From Edaphochlamys debaryana (taxonomy: Eukaryota > Chlorophyta > Chlorophyceae > Chlamydomonadales), in the NCBI GenBank assembly GCA_016858145.1, contig JAEHOE010000066.1, positions 310,001 through 374,000 of the forward strand: DNA of 64,000 nt, written 5' to 3'. This document shows positions 40,501 through 52,132 of this stretch, piece after piece. The notes beneath the pieces were generated by a model. The model was given only the letters and a program-made list of their open reading frames with translations, searched no databases and was not told the origin of the DNA. A program made the translations under genes and the position numbers. The first letter of the stretch is position 1, and each line of letters begins with the position of its first letter.

Positions 40501-43500
40501 CCAGTGGCAGCAGCCCCAGGCGCAGTACGGGCACATGCCACAGGCCAACGTGCTGCAGCCGCTGTGGCAGCAGCAGCAGCAAGCTATGCACGCGCCGCAG
40601 GCACAGGCAGGTCAGGCATCGCACCAGGCGCCGCAGACTTTCTCCACGCCGCAGCGAGCTCCTGCCTCGAGCCTCAGCGGCGCGGCAGCAGGCGCCGCTT
40701 ACGGCCAACCCGCCCGCCCGCCTGCCAGCCCCGCGCCCGGGGGGTCCGGCCTCGCGTCCTCGGCCTCAGCGCAGGGCCCTCTGGGTCTGCGCGGTGCCAC
40801 CCTGCCGGATGTGGATGAGTTGGAGGGCACTCTGGCCACCTTCAACGAGCGCCTGGCGGCGGAGCAGCACGTTCAGGTGCGAAAGCGGTGCTAAGAGACT
40901 GAACAGACGGTGTACGGCTCGGGAGGCTGGCACTGCAGCTGCACGGAGGTGGCGGCGCTTAGCGGCGGGTCCGTGCATGAGTCTCTCGGGAGCATTGCGA
41001 CGCCGAGGCCCTGCACGTCAAGGCCCGAGATCTGCTCCCACTCACGGCTCGCCTGTCCTCACTGCATGCCCCCTTTGTCTAGACAACATGTTGTGTGTCC
41101 CCCGCGCTTGCCACCTCAGGACATGGTGACGGCGCTGGACGAGGCCATGGCCCAGGCCGACACCGCGGAGGCGGGCGTGCGGCAGCGGCGGAAAGCCTTC
41201 GGCGACGCTCTGGGGCAGGTGTCTCACGGTCAGTACCGGTGCCCCACGCTTCAAACTGTCGATCCAGGTCGACTTGCTTGACGCTACTCCAGACGCCTCC
41301 GGTTGATCCGCTCCAGTTCCCGCTCCCGCGGTCACATCTTTCCGCCCAGCTTGCCCTCGCTTTTCCGCCGCACTCACGTCCCTTCTCTGCACCTTTGCAG
41401 GCATCTCCCAGCTGCAGCTGGCGCAGTCGGCGGCGGTGGAGCGCGAGGACTTCGACGCCGCCGCGGACCTGGCCTCGCAGCTGGACGTGCTGACGCGGCA
41501 GCGGGGCCAGCTGGAGGAGCAGCTGGGGCAGCTGGTGGGGGCGCTCAAGGCCGCCACGGACTTCCGGCTCGAGGTGCTGCGGCGCCGGGCACAGGCCTGG
41601 CAGGCGCTCGAGTCCCACCTGCAGGTGGGGAGGGAACAGCGTCTTGCCTGGGGGCTGCTGGTTGGCGAAGACGTCGAGGAGACTCGAAAGGGCTCGCGCA
41701 AGGCCGGCCTCAGCGCCTGCTCACTGCGTCTGATTCGCGATTGCCTGGCCTGACGCTGCGCAGGTGCTCCAAACCTACCACGAGGAGAACACGGTGGACG
41801 CCGGCACACTCGCACAGGTGGGCGGGCTGACGCAACCCACTTCCATGACTTCGCACTGGTCCCGTACAGCTTCTCGTGCTCGGGGCAGTCGGGGTCCCGC
41901 CTGCCCGAAACTAACGTTGATATTCATTGTTGCGGCCTGCAGCACCGCTCCGATTTGGACGCTCGGGCGGCCGAGATCGCTGAGGCGGAAGCCGCCCTGG
42001 AGGCGCGGGTATCAGAGGCGGCTGGGCCGGTGCAGGAGGAGTGGCGGCACCGGGTGGCGTTGCGTGACGCACTGCAGGTGCGTGGTTTGGAGTGGGAGGG
42101 GAGTCACGACAAGGTCCCCTCGTACTCCTACCAAAGCTGCTGTTTCCAAATGTGCAAGCTGCCTGCACGAACTGAGGCTGGGGTTGCGCCGCCTAGAGCT
42201 GGGGGCTCAGACAGGACGCGAGCATTGGTCAGAGCAATACGGCGGCTGCGCTCGCCTTCAGCGGCAAACTAACTGCCTGGAGCATGCCAAGAAAGCAGAT
42301 GCGCCCACTTGATTGCTGGCCGCTCCGCAGGCCGAGGTGGACTCCCTCCGGCAGCAGCTCGCAGCCAAAGAGGCGGAGCTGGCGGAGGCGCTCACGGGTG
42401 TGGCGCAGGCCGACGAGGTGAGCTAGGCGCTATGTTGGTGGGAGTCCTACACCCAACTCCCCGCGGTCCCCGCCCCGGCATGGGCTCCGGGCGAGTTTCG
42501 TGCTGTGTTACAGGTGTCTGAGGCTCTGCACTAACGAGCTGCGCTCTGCAAACTCCGGCACAGGCGCTGCAGCAAAGCCGGTCAGCGTTTGAGCAGGAGG
42601 CCTCCCAGATCCGGGAGACCCGCCAGCGCCTGGACGCCGACTCCCAGGCCCTCGAGGTGAGGCTTTGCTTTTTCAACCCCCACGCTCTTCCATGCTGGCC
42701 AAGCGCCTGCGCCTCACAGCTCATAACAGTGCAGGCAGCAAAGCGCAACCCGAGCTCCACTCCTACATACCGGTATCAACACCCGCCCTGGCCCTTGGGC
42801 CCTGGCCCCCGCAGGCGCGCACCCGCGAGGCGGAGCACACGGCCCAACTGGCCGAAGCCCTGGACGCATCCGCCAAGGGCGCCCGGCGGCTGGCGGACGC
42901 CGCCTTCGAACAGCTGCAGGGCGAGGCGCAGCGCTCCGAGCGGCGCGCGGGCCTGCTGCAGGAGCACGAGGCTGCCCTGGCCGAGCTCAACCGCCTCGAG
43001 GCCCGCATCATGCAGCTCACGGCGGAGCTGGGGCAGCTGGCGTCGCAGCGCGTGGCCATGGCCGCCGACCACAGCGCGGCGCAGCAGCAGCTGATGCACG
43101 TGCAGGCCACCATGCCCGACCTGGAGCGGGCCAAGAAGGCGGCGGCGGCTGGAGCGGTGCGTGCGTGCGTGCGCCTTGTGGACGGGGCCTTGCGTGTGGA
43201 TGGCGGGCCGTGCGTTGTCAGTGCCTGGGCAAGGCGATACGCGTGTGCTCTGCGCGCTTGAGGGCTGATGTGGTATGTTTGCGTGTGCTTGCTGAGCCCG
43301 TGTGGTACCTGCGCCGTGGTGTCGCAGGATTTCCGCGAGGCCGCCCGCCTCTCCAGCCAGCTGCGGTCCGCCGCCGCCGAGGTGGGTGGGCGCACGCACC
43401 CCCCGTTGCGGGTCCGGAATCTGCTGTCGTGCTTCTCAGCCGGGCCAAAGCACCCTCCTACGCCCTTGCCTCCTGCTCTTGCTCCCCACACCCATATTCC

Positions 43501-43807
43501 CCATTCCAGCAAAAACCCTCATGGCCGCCCGTGTCCCCTGCGTTGCTGCCCGCAGGCCGAGGCCGCTTCCGCCGTGGTGGCCCGCGTCTCTGCCCAGCTG
43601 GCGGAGCAGGCGAGCGCGGAGGACGCCAAGGCCGCAGAGTTGGAGGGGCTGCGGTGCGAGGTGGTGGCGGCGCAGGCCCGGGCCGGCGAGGCGAGACTGC
43701 GGTACCTCCTGGACGGCATCGACGGGGAAGAGCAGGCGGCTGGGGCGGGGAGCGGGGGTGGGGCGGGGGCGGGTGAGGAGGCCGCCAGCAGCGGCGGGGC
43801 CGAGTGA
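37549..43807 (+). CDS. Large Gln-rich coiled-coil protein with two UVR-like motifs
   Basis: Exons: 37549-37591, 37687-37902, 38030-38090, 38183-38262, 38372-38769, 38858-39390, 39502-40876, 41120-41228, 41401-41624, 41764-41817, 41943-42077, 42331-42417, 42564-42656, 42815-43156, 43328-43381, 43556-43807. All phases agree; 1351 residues. The basic N-terminus (MFSRKKGKGRPPAK) is followed by a helical region (LVRTQAALQKLRF, RLIQQLKEVTAPLPP, QIADLEDEFRELADLIVARA). A Gln-rich disordered centre spans about 160-860 (CAG-rich exons 5-7). A long coiled coil runs from about 880 to 1335. The coil holds two UVR-type motifs: AVEREDFDAAADLASQLD and GADFREAARLSSQL, the short Asp-Phe/Ala-Ala helical pairs known from UvrB/UvrC and from eukaryotic coiled-coil proteins. 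No catalytic domain is visible. It is probably a scaffold; the function is unknown. It has no Gln-rich relation to the first gene beyond composition. Confidence 0.8.
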
Positions 43808-45179
43808 GTAGGTGGGAGTCGCGAGCGTCCCTGCTCGGAACGAGGCGGGGCATGGCCGTAGGACGCCTGGAGGCATCAGTGCCGTGGGCATGGGATTGGG
43901 GGTACTGTTCATGGATTCGGACCAGCAAGGGGTGGAACCTGACCGGTTAGGGATGCCCGGCGGTGCCGCCGGGGGTACAGGGCGTGCGTCTGCTTGCGTG
44001 AGGTCTGGGGGACTACGGGTATCAGCGAGCAGCGTCTCTGATCTTGCGTGCGGCTAGAAGCTACCGGTAGTAGATTATGTACCGCTTGCAGGCGACGGGT
44101 GAGCCTGGGCGGCATGAGCGGCGCCACTGGCAGAGCCTGGGCACCAGCTGTCCGTGTATCTGGGGCTGCAGCTGAGCGCAAGCCACCCGAGGACGTCAAG
44201 GGGTAGCAGATGCCACCAGAACTACATGGGCTTGGGCCCCGGCACCACCGCAAGTCCCTTGTGCACTGTCTGCTGACCTTGGCCTGCCCGGCGGGCCTGC
44301 TTCGGCGTTCCGCGGACGGGATGGGGATAAAGAAAAGCGCAATGCAGCGCGTGATGGGGAAGGAGAGACCGACAGACAGATGTTACACCGTCTGCTAACC
44401 TGTGACCTCGGCCCTGCCTCGGAGACGTCGGCCGCGACGGCCGGTCGGCGTAGCAAAGAGTACGACGGTGCGACCCGCCAGCAGTCCCGGCACACCGGTC
44501 TGCGGCCTTCCCATCAGCCTCAGGGCGCCACGCATCGCTACGGTACTTGGTACCGCTACCTCGCACCGCAGCGCCTCTAGTTGTCTGGCAGCAGGTGCCA
44601 TCCTGTAGGGGCTCCCGAGAGCCGCCCCCAGCAAACGCTCCGCGGCTCGCTGAGCCCCTCACATGCCAGGCCGCGGCTAGCCTCTCGCAGTCCCACTCCT
44701 CAGCGGCACACGGGCATTGAAACGTTTCTTGCCTTGGTCCGCGCAGGCCCGCACCCAGCCAGAAGCTCCCAGGCGCTGCCCGAGCTAGCCCATGAGCGTC
44801 CCAAGACCGGCGGTCCCTGCGCCCCATACACTGCTCAGAGGTGCCGCAGCGTCCGTGCGGGTCGTGCATTGCTCCAGCGCCCCAGTGATCTACCATTCCC
44901 ACGCGCCCTCCCCGGGGCCCCGCCCACCTCCGGACCCCTTCCGAGGCCCCGCCCATCTCCAGGCCCACCACGGCGCCCTGCCCTCCGCGTGCCGGGCATG
45001 CAACCCTCTCTAGCCTATTCCCGGTCCCCCAGCCTGGGCCCCTCGCGGTTGGCCCCGCCTGGGCCCCCGCGGATGGCCTCACAGGCCCCTGCCTCGGCCC
45101 CCGCGGATGGCCTCACAGGCCCCGCCTCGGCCCCCGCGGATGGCCTCACAGGCCCCTGCCTGGGCACCTCCGTTTGGCC
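43808..45179. other. Intergenic between convergent genes, 1.4 kb
   Basis: 3' UTRs of the coiled-coil gene (+) and uS5m (-). It contains the minisatellite at 45057-45205, which reaches past the uS5m stop. On the minus strand a TGTAA lies at 44384-44388 (ttaca on +), about 800 bases after the uS5m stop. No gene is supported. Confidence 0.5.
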
Positions 45180-45205
45180 TCACAGGCCCTTCCTGGGCAC
45201 CTCCC
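45057..45205 (+). repeat. Minisatellite, 34-36-base unit, about four copies
   Basis: Unit: gcccccgcggatggcctcac aggcccctgcctcg. The first three copies are close to identical and the fourth is diverged (cacctccgtttggcctcacaggcccttcctgg). The last copy overlaps the 3' coding end of uS5m on the minus strand (stop at 45180-45182), so repeat growth may have shaped the C-terminus (REVPRKGL). Confidence 0.85.
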
Positions 45206-47183
45206 GGATGTACATGCCGGTGGCCTCCACTCCGTCGTGGGGGGTGGTCTGCCGCAGCAGCGCCTCCTGGAAGCACTGCGGGAACAGAGGGAGGGGGCGG
45301 GGCGGGGACGGGGTCGAGGGAGCGGGATGGCTAGGGCGGGAGGTGATGTACGAGGTAGCTGCGTCGTGTGGTGGGGTGTGCAAGGCGCGTGGGGTCGTCA
45401 GTCATGGGTGGGTGGACAGCGTTCCCCTCCTCGCTCTCTGGTCCGCGTTTGCCCCCTTGTTTCACCCGTGCCCCTTTTTCGCTTGCCTTGGCCACGAAGA
45501 ACTTGTTCTTGCGGCGGCCGCGGATCTGCAGGGCAGGAGCGGCAATCGGGCAACACGGGTCGGCCCTTTTCTAATCCTGTCTCAGACAACCGATGTCGTG
45601 CAAAGCCCGCCAGCGGGCCGGGCATGAACCTGCCACGCTGGCAGCACTTCCCCTCTGCTTTTATTCCACCCCGCAACGCTCCCTCCCACCGCACCCCCGT
45701 CCTCTCGGCAAGCCCAGGTAACCTGGAGGTTCCGCCGGTCCCACTGCGCCCACTCTGCCTCCCGTCACTCCACACCCCTCCGCCACCCGCAGTCCACCCC
45801 AGAGCCCCCAAGCCCCCAAGCCGCAGCTCCACACTAATGGGCCCACCCATGCCGTACCTTGATGGACACGTCACGGATGCCGGCCAGATTGCACAGCTCG
45901 TACAGCAGATCCGAGCAGCGCAGGCCCCAGCCCTCGGGCCGAGGCTCCAGCTGCATCTGTGGGCGGCGGCGGAGGCGAGCGACGAGGCGCAAGTTCGGCG
46001 CAGAGTAAGATCCGGCCCCGCCCCCCCCTCCACCAACCTATCTACCCCTCTCCACTCCCACTCCCACCCCCACTCCCAACCCCACTCCCAACCCCACTCC
46101 CAACCCCTCCTCTACCCTACCAACCCCTTTCCACCCCCCACCCCTCCCCACCCCTCCCTCCTCCCCCCTCCCCCCACCTTCATGCGGTGGTACTCGTGAT
46201 CCACCCGGTGGTAGATGGTGTGCCCCCGGTACAGCGGTACGGCGGTCAGGCGGTTGATGGAATCCAGGTGCGCGCGGGCGGTGGCCAGCTGGGCCGTCTC
46301 CGAGGTGGCGAAGCCCAGCCCGAACAGGCCCTGGAGGGAGGTTGAGAGCGCGAGTGTAAAGCGCAAAGGCGTACGGTAAGTGGCAGACGGAGAATTACAG
46401 ATGAGGTACGCTGGAGGCGGCTGGGCTGCCTGGCCTGCTGGGTCTGTCCTGAAACTACGTACTAGCTTAACAGCAGTCGTGGCCTACCTTCATGTTCCCC
46501 GTCGCCACCATGGCGCTAAAGACGGCCACCTTGGTGCCGTCCTTGCCTCGCTCCGAGGACATGTTGACATCCACCAGCACCCGGTCCCAGCACCCCCCGT
46601 ACAACGCTTCCCGCACGTCAGGGGGCAGCGGTGGCAGCTGGCCGCGCTCCTCTGGTCGCCTGCAGTAGAGGTGGCACGTTGGAAAGGCGCATGGTTAGGA
46701 AAGGCCTCCAGAGGCGAGGGCTGGGCGAGGGCGGTCTCGTGGATGCCCCCGTTCCCCGACCCCTCCCCAGGGCACCCCTCGACTTGCCGCGTGAACGATT
46801 CCCGGGCTTGCGCGATGAGGTCCTGAGTTAGAGAGTCCGATACCTTCGTTGGCCGCTTGGGCGGTCGGGGCCCTTCTGCCGGCGCGGCAGCGGCCGATGT
46901 GGATGGCGCCTGCAGACACGCGAGACCATCATCGACCGCTCAGACGCTGGTCACCAGGTCGGCCAACCCCAATCAAGCGCACCTCATCTGCCTGCTGTGC
47001 GCTGCTCGTGATGAAGGACCGGCACAGCGCAGGGAGCGGGCTTGCTAGTGATGCGAGCTGCGCCGACCTCCCAAGCAGGCAGCCCGGCGCTATACGACGT
47101 ATTATACCGGCTAGATCAGCCATGACCGCATGCAAAGCTGCTAGCGCTTGACGCCTGGTTAGCGCAGCGTCGCCGAGACTCAA
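45180..47183 (-). CDS. Mitochondrial small-subunit ribosomal protein uS5m (MRPS5)
   Basis: Minus-strand exons: 47183-46983, 46909-46776 (end uncertain), 46659-46488, 46330-46178, 45956-45858, 45525-45487, 45275-45180. Exon 1 encodes a mitochondrial-type presequence from Met at 47183 or 47123 (...CLLGRSAQLASLASPLPALC RSF...). The S5 N-terminal RNA-binding part reads TKVAVFSAMVATGNMKGLFG, with FGLGFATSETAQLATARAHL. The mitochondrial S5 signature follows: YRGHTIYHRVDHEYHRMK, then PRPEGWGLRCSDLLYELC and LAGIRDVSIK. It belongs to the small mitoribosomal subunit and contributes to decoding fidelity and mRNA entry in the family. Exon 2 can end at 46776 or 46761 (both phase 2, five residues apart). 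The last intron has a GC donor (AAG/GCAAGC); using TTC/GTGGCC instead would drop three residues. A pyrimidine-rich tandem repeat (cactcccaacccc) lies at about 46060-46110 in an intron. Confidence 0.9.
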
Positions 47184-48085
47184 GGTTGCCTGTCCGCGTA
47201 CCTCGCTGTGCGCTGCTACCGCGACAAGTGCCTACTGTAGTGTGTATGAGCGCGACGCGAGCGAGGGCGAGCGATGTGTCGGCACGAACCCCGCACTTCC
47301 CCGGCGTTTCCCCGCGACATCGCTGCGATGGGACATCGATGCGTGGGCTCCACGCCCCCGGAGCCCACGCCAGCAGGCAAGGGGAGGCTTAAGGTGGTGC
47401 TCTGTGGGCTAAGGAGGGTCCCCAGGTATTGCTGGCAACGAACCACCCCAAGTCCCCCGATTTGCCGAGCCATGCCCGCATCCCTGGTCCGGGGTAGTGG
47501 CTCGCAATGGCCCTCCCCCCGAAGGCCCCCGAACAGTCTCTCGTCCTCCTCACCCCCTCCGAAGAGGCTCGACTCACTCGAGCACGGAGGCGTGCACAAA
47601 GGTCGCAACTTGGCTACTTCGGCCGCGGCTCCTCGGCCTACTCCATACCCTGGCGACGTGCCCTCGCGCACTCGCTTGCCTGGCACCCCTGTTCTTAACC
47701 CTGACCTAGACGTTACGTAGCTTCAAGCGTGGACACGGCCCTGCATTGCCTTGACCTTGTCGCACACGCCCCGTCTTGAAGGGACCAGCAGCCGGCCGAA
47801 ACGGCACCACGCACACCGCGGGGGCAAGGCGGCACCACGCGCCTTTTAGTCCTCATGGAACCACAGACAACCCGCCGCCCGCTGCGGCAACCCCCGACGC
47901 CAGCATTCAGGGAACCCGGTCGCAGACGGTTGTACCGTAGTCCGGGCCTGGTGGGGTCCTGGCAGGAAGCCCTCCCGCGAGGCCATCCTGACGAGAGGCC
48001 CTGACGCAAGGCCCTCCTGAACCCAGGCGGCACCAGGTCCTTCACCGTTGACGCTTCATTCGCCCCCCTGCGCCGAATCGAAGTC
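47184..48085. promoter_or_regulatory. Intergenic upstream of uS5m, 0.9 kb, with repeat C copy 1
   Basis: uS5m promoter side and 3' UTR of the 456-codon gene (both minus strand). Repeat C copy 1 lies at 47513-47602. The Arg/Pro/Ser-rich open frames on both strands are not supported as genes. Confidence 0.5.
47513..47602 (+). repeat. Dispersed repeat C, copy 1
   Basis: A block of 24 bases (ctccccccgaaggcccccga acag) is identical to 53898-53921. Similarity continues for about 60 more bases (tcgtcctcctc/ctcctcctcctc, ccctcc(g/a)aagaggc, gaggc(g/t)tgcaca(a/t)agg). Confidence 0.8.
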
Positions 48086-49641
48086 CTACAGGTGGAACAG
48101 CCCGTCCCTACCCGTGTACTCCACCTCCACCCCCCGCCACCACCGGGGCGCGCGCCCCGCCGCCAGGCGCCGAAACACCGCCTCCCGCTCCTCCCGGACC
48201 CCCTGGCCCCGCCGCGTCAGGCTGGACCGAACCCACATGCCGCGCCGCCTCAGCACGACGTCGGCTCGCTGCAGTAGCTCCGCCAGCTCCGGCCCCACGC
48301 CCCGCAGCTTGGCGCCGCAGCGCGCCGGCCGGCTGCCCCTTCCCGTGCCCTCGCCGATGCCCTGGTGCACCTCATCACCCCCATGTGCACCACCGCCGCC
48401 ACGCCCAGAACCGCCGCTGCGCCCCTGGTCAGCGGCGCTCTTGTCGCCGTACCAAAAGACCTCCACCTCCACGTCAGCAAAGTCCTCAGCCGAGGCCCCG
48501 CTGGCGTCACACAGGTCCGCCACGAGTTGGTTGGGGTCGTTGCGGAACGCGTCGCTCAGGCCCGCGCCGCGGCCCGTGCCAAACACCAGCAGCTCCGAGT
48601 GGACGAAGAGAGGCGTGGACGCGGATGGCCAGGCCCGGCGCCCTCTGGTGGGCTTGCGCTGGAGCTCGTGTGGACCTGTCACCGCAGCCGGGGTCGGGGC
48701 CGAGGCTGGGGCCGGGCTTGGGGCCGGGGTGGGGGCGGGTTTGAGGCTGGCGCGGGGGCCGGCCGAGCCGGGGGCCGCGGGCTCTGCAGCACCACTGGCA
48801 CTCGCGCTGGAGACGCTCGCTGCGGCCGGGTGCGCCGAGTGATCGGCTGCACAGCTGACACCGGCCCTGTCCTCGCTGCCCCTCGAGCTGCCGTTCCAGC
48901 TGCTAGCGTCAGTGCTGTCGTTTCCAGAGGTCCCAGCGGTGCGGCGGCCGACGGCAGCGGCAGCGGCAGCGGCAGGGCGGGCCTCCGCCGCCCAGCGAGC
49001 CTCCGTGTGGCGTCGGGCCCAGCGGGCGTCCTGCTGCGCCGCCGCCGCGCGCTGCTGCAGCGCCGCCGCTTCGGCGACGGCGCTCTCCAGCTCCTCGCGG
49101 GCTCTGCGTTGGGCGTGCTGATGGTAGCTCCTTCGAGACTCCTGCTTGGCACCTCGGGCCGAGCCCTGATGGGTGCGAACAGGAATGGAGCAGCGGGTGA
49201 AGGCAGGATCGAGCTACGGCTACAGCGGCGATGACGCCTGAGAGCTCAGGTGGTACGGCCGTACGGCAAGGCACCCGTGCTGAGACCATAGACGAGCCCC
49301 AAGAGGCAGGGGGTGGGCCGCGCCCTGCCCCACGCGCGGTCCCGACTCACCCGACCCGAATAGCGCCCCCCTGCCAGCCGCAGCCTCTCCACGCGTGCGG
49401 CTGCATTGGCCGCCTGCCTAAGAAGCCGGCCCGCCTCCACCTCCTTGTCGCGCACAGCCCGCGCCTCCCTCGCTCGCCGCGCTTCGTCCTCGGCGGTCCA
49501 TTCTGCAGGCGCTGTTAGGGGCGCACCGGAGTTGGTGGGGCAGGCGTTGCGGCTTGCGCTGGCACCACCGGGGCGACCGGGGCTTGTCGTCAGGGGCTCA
49601 GAGGCGGTCGGGCCGCTGGACGCTCCAGCCAAGGCAGCCAT
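48086..49641 (-). CDS. Unknown protein with N-terminal coiled coil
   Basis: Proposed exons: 49641-49351 and 49165-48086, phase 0 junction; 456 residues from the ATG at 49641. Residues about 45-165 are a charged, Ala/Arg/Glu-rich coiled coil (DEARRAREARAVRDKEVEAG, then REELESAVAEAAALQQRAAA). A low-complexity Ala/Pro linker follows. The C-terminal 200 residues look folded: LLVFGTGRGAGLSDAFRNDP, a stretch with LVADLCDASGASAEDFADVE, EVFWYGD, a Gly-rich loop, then LAELLQRADVVLRRRGMWVR and EVEYTGRDGLFHL. I do not recognise this domain. Just before the ATG is a good 3' splice site (gccccag/gctctcaagATG), with the frame open across it, so there may be another exon upstream. Confidence 0.58.
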
Positions 49642-52132
49642 CTTGAGAGCCTGGGGCGGGGGGTGACGAGTGGAGTTCGATCATGCCGGTAGGAGACAGG
49701 CTGCGGCCGGAGGCAAGCTGCGGCCCAAACGATGCAGGTTTGCATCCCCAGTCAACCCGCTGTCAGGTACCGGTAAGAGCCTTACGCTGGGGCCTTTGTG
49801 GAGCAGGCGGACACGGAGGAAAGCGTCGCTGCGCGGGAGCCTCGACGCGTCGACCGCTGCTGCTATCGTGCACCCACAATGCTGCTGTCAAGCGCTGGTG
49901 TCAAGCGTATTTAGGATGCGCACAAGCGTTGGCGTGTCCTCGTCAGGACCTGCGCGTGAAGCAGCTGATGAACGGACCCGTGAGCATACCCGTGACGAAG
50001 GGGGAGGGACCTGACGGGTGACGGCTGACGGGGTGCCAGCACGGGCGGACCTGAGCATGGGCGCGTAGTGGGCACTGGGCAGCGGGGTCTGCATTGGCAC
50101 GGTTGCATCTGATGCCGCTGTCATCCCCAATCAATCATCCGTGCTGGGACAGTAGGGCCGCGGCCCTCTTCAGGAGGAAGCAGACGGCTCCCCGCCGTCG
50201 TGAGCGGGGTCAGTGTTCAGACCACAGAGTCGTGGACACGTGAGCACAGTCTCTCAAGCCTTGGAGCGCAGGAACTGGTGTCACCGTAGGACCTCGGTCC
50301 CGGCGCTAGATCACGGAGGATACCGGCCCTGTGATCGGCGTCCGTGCTGAGCGGTGGCAGGCGGATCAGCATCGTCAAGCTGTTAAAGTCGAGTCACTCA
50401 CTCAACCGCTCTGCGGCCGTGACCAATGCGAGCCCAACGGCCATCTATTCTAGTCTATGTCGACACTCCTCTCTCCGTCACACAGTAATGCTGAACACGG
50501 TCCTGCAAGCGCATCCGTCGACCAGTAGCAGCAAAGCGCACTGTGCTGCGGCCATCCGGGTGTCCCGATATATTAGAGTGCGTCAAAGTAGACGTCTTTA
50601 GTGCAATGCAAATGCCACACTCTCGGGCTTCAGGGGCGATTACCGAGCCGCCAAAAGGGGTGAGGGTCTCCGGGTTGCCCACAAAGAGGGCCGTTGCTTC
50701 AGAGGATCAGGGGGCCAGCAAACAGCCGCCTCATCCTCCACAAACGCAACGTATTGTTATGGAGGGCCTGGGGTACCGAATGGTAAGCCCCAGGATAGGT
50801 GAATGTAAGTACCAAGGCAAAGCGAAACAAGGTGAGAGTGGCCGGTGGCACCGACACAACACAGGGGCCAAACGAAGCTACATAGGAGCTAAACCTATCG
50901 GCTGTCATATCTCCCACATGATAAGGATGGCTACCAAGAAGACCCACCATGAAAGATATGGTCCTTGGGGATCAGGCCCAGGCATTAGCCCTTATCCTGC
51001 CCGTAAAAGTGTCAAGTATTCAGGGTCAAAGGAACGAGGGCGCCCAGAAGGGCTCTGCAGCCTCACTCTCAGACGGATGCCTAATCTGTGAGGCCAGTCT
51101 CTTCTAGCAACAGCCTTAATAACCACGTCCACCGCTCACGACCCGTGCCATAACCAAGGGGAACAACAGACAGGCTCGTAGGAGCGCGAACGATGGAAAC
51201 AACCGGCTGATACCATTCCCAGTCTGCCTGTCAAGTAGAAAGTCCCCGGAGACAAGGCTCGCGATCCCAGGAGGGGAATGCGGCACAAGTCCTCCAGTAC
51301 GGTAAAGGGTATCTTCAGCTAGCATCTTACTACACGTGACCACCCTGTCCCCAATTGAAGGCCATTCGTTGGTTGAGCATGGACCCACCTCCCAAGTCAT
51401 TTAGTCCAAGGCATACTAGGGTACCCACTGAAGCAGTCAACGACTGGGAACAGCACGGGCGCAACACCCCAGAAAGCCATAAAAACAAGTGAGTGCGCCA
51501 AGGTTGGCGGAAAACGTTCAGTTGCGCCCTCTTGGGGTGAAGAGTTCTTTGCCCATGTCCGTATGTCTGTCGCCTTACTGTCTGGAGGGAGCCCGTCAAG
51601 TCGACCTATGAAGCCAACAGCGGAAAGGTATCGCTCTACTCTGCGGACCCAGCCCAGTCGTGGGGGCATGTCGAGGTTTTCGATGCCGAACCCTCATGCA
51701 TTCAGCCCGCGTTCCTGCGTCTGCTCTCTATACGCCCGAAACACCGGCACTGGCCGAATCCACGGCGCGGCTAGCTAGAGAGATCACGCACACAAAGTCA
51801 CCCTGCTCCTCACAGCTAGCTCCTGCTTCTACTGCTGCTTGGACGTCAAACCTCCCGGTCCCATCCCTCCATACCGCACGAGCGTCGCCACCTCTGGGCA
51901 AGCGACAAGCTATGTGCCTCCGTCCATTCCTCCCCTGATCTTGGCTAGACTACTACAGGCCCAGCCTTCCTGCATGGCAGCACATACCATCCCCGTCAAA
52001 ACCGCCTCGAGCCCCCGGTGAACGCACCGAGAGCCTGCCTGCTTTCCGTCCATCAGCCACGCGCACGCCCGATCGCGCTCTGCGCAGGCGGCCGTCCGAC
52101 CTGGCCCCTCGCGGGCATACGCACTTGGGCGC
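49642..52132. other. Intergenic, 2.5 kb, containing a lower-GC island
   Basis: This lies between the 456-codon gene and the cyclin (both minus strand). The part from about 50340 to 51950 is distinctly poorer in G+C than its surroundings: a hand count of 50881-50940 gives 27 of 60. It has open frames of balanced composition on both strands. No transposase, integrase, reverse transcriptase or terminal repeats were recognised. Confidence 0.5.
50340..51950. other. Lower-GC island with unidentified short ORFs
   Basis: Notable frames: + 50543-51091 (182 codons); - 51669-51397 (90 codons), followed in an overlapping ATGA (51400-51397) by - 51400-51116 (94 codons). The proteins lack the usual Ala/Gly/Pro/Arg excess. 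None matches a family I know. It could be an insertion from another replicon, a decayed element or simply AT-richer spacer DNA. Confidence 0.4.

Noticed and set aside
44384..44388. TGTAA polyadenylation signal for uS5m
   Set aside because: It lies about 800 bases past the stop and no other supporting element is present, so it is not listed as a terminator.
49735..49765. B-box-like aggtttgcatcccc
   Set aside because: Two mismatches to the tRNA B box and no cloverleaf around it.
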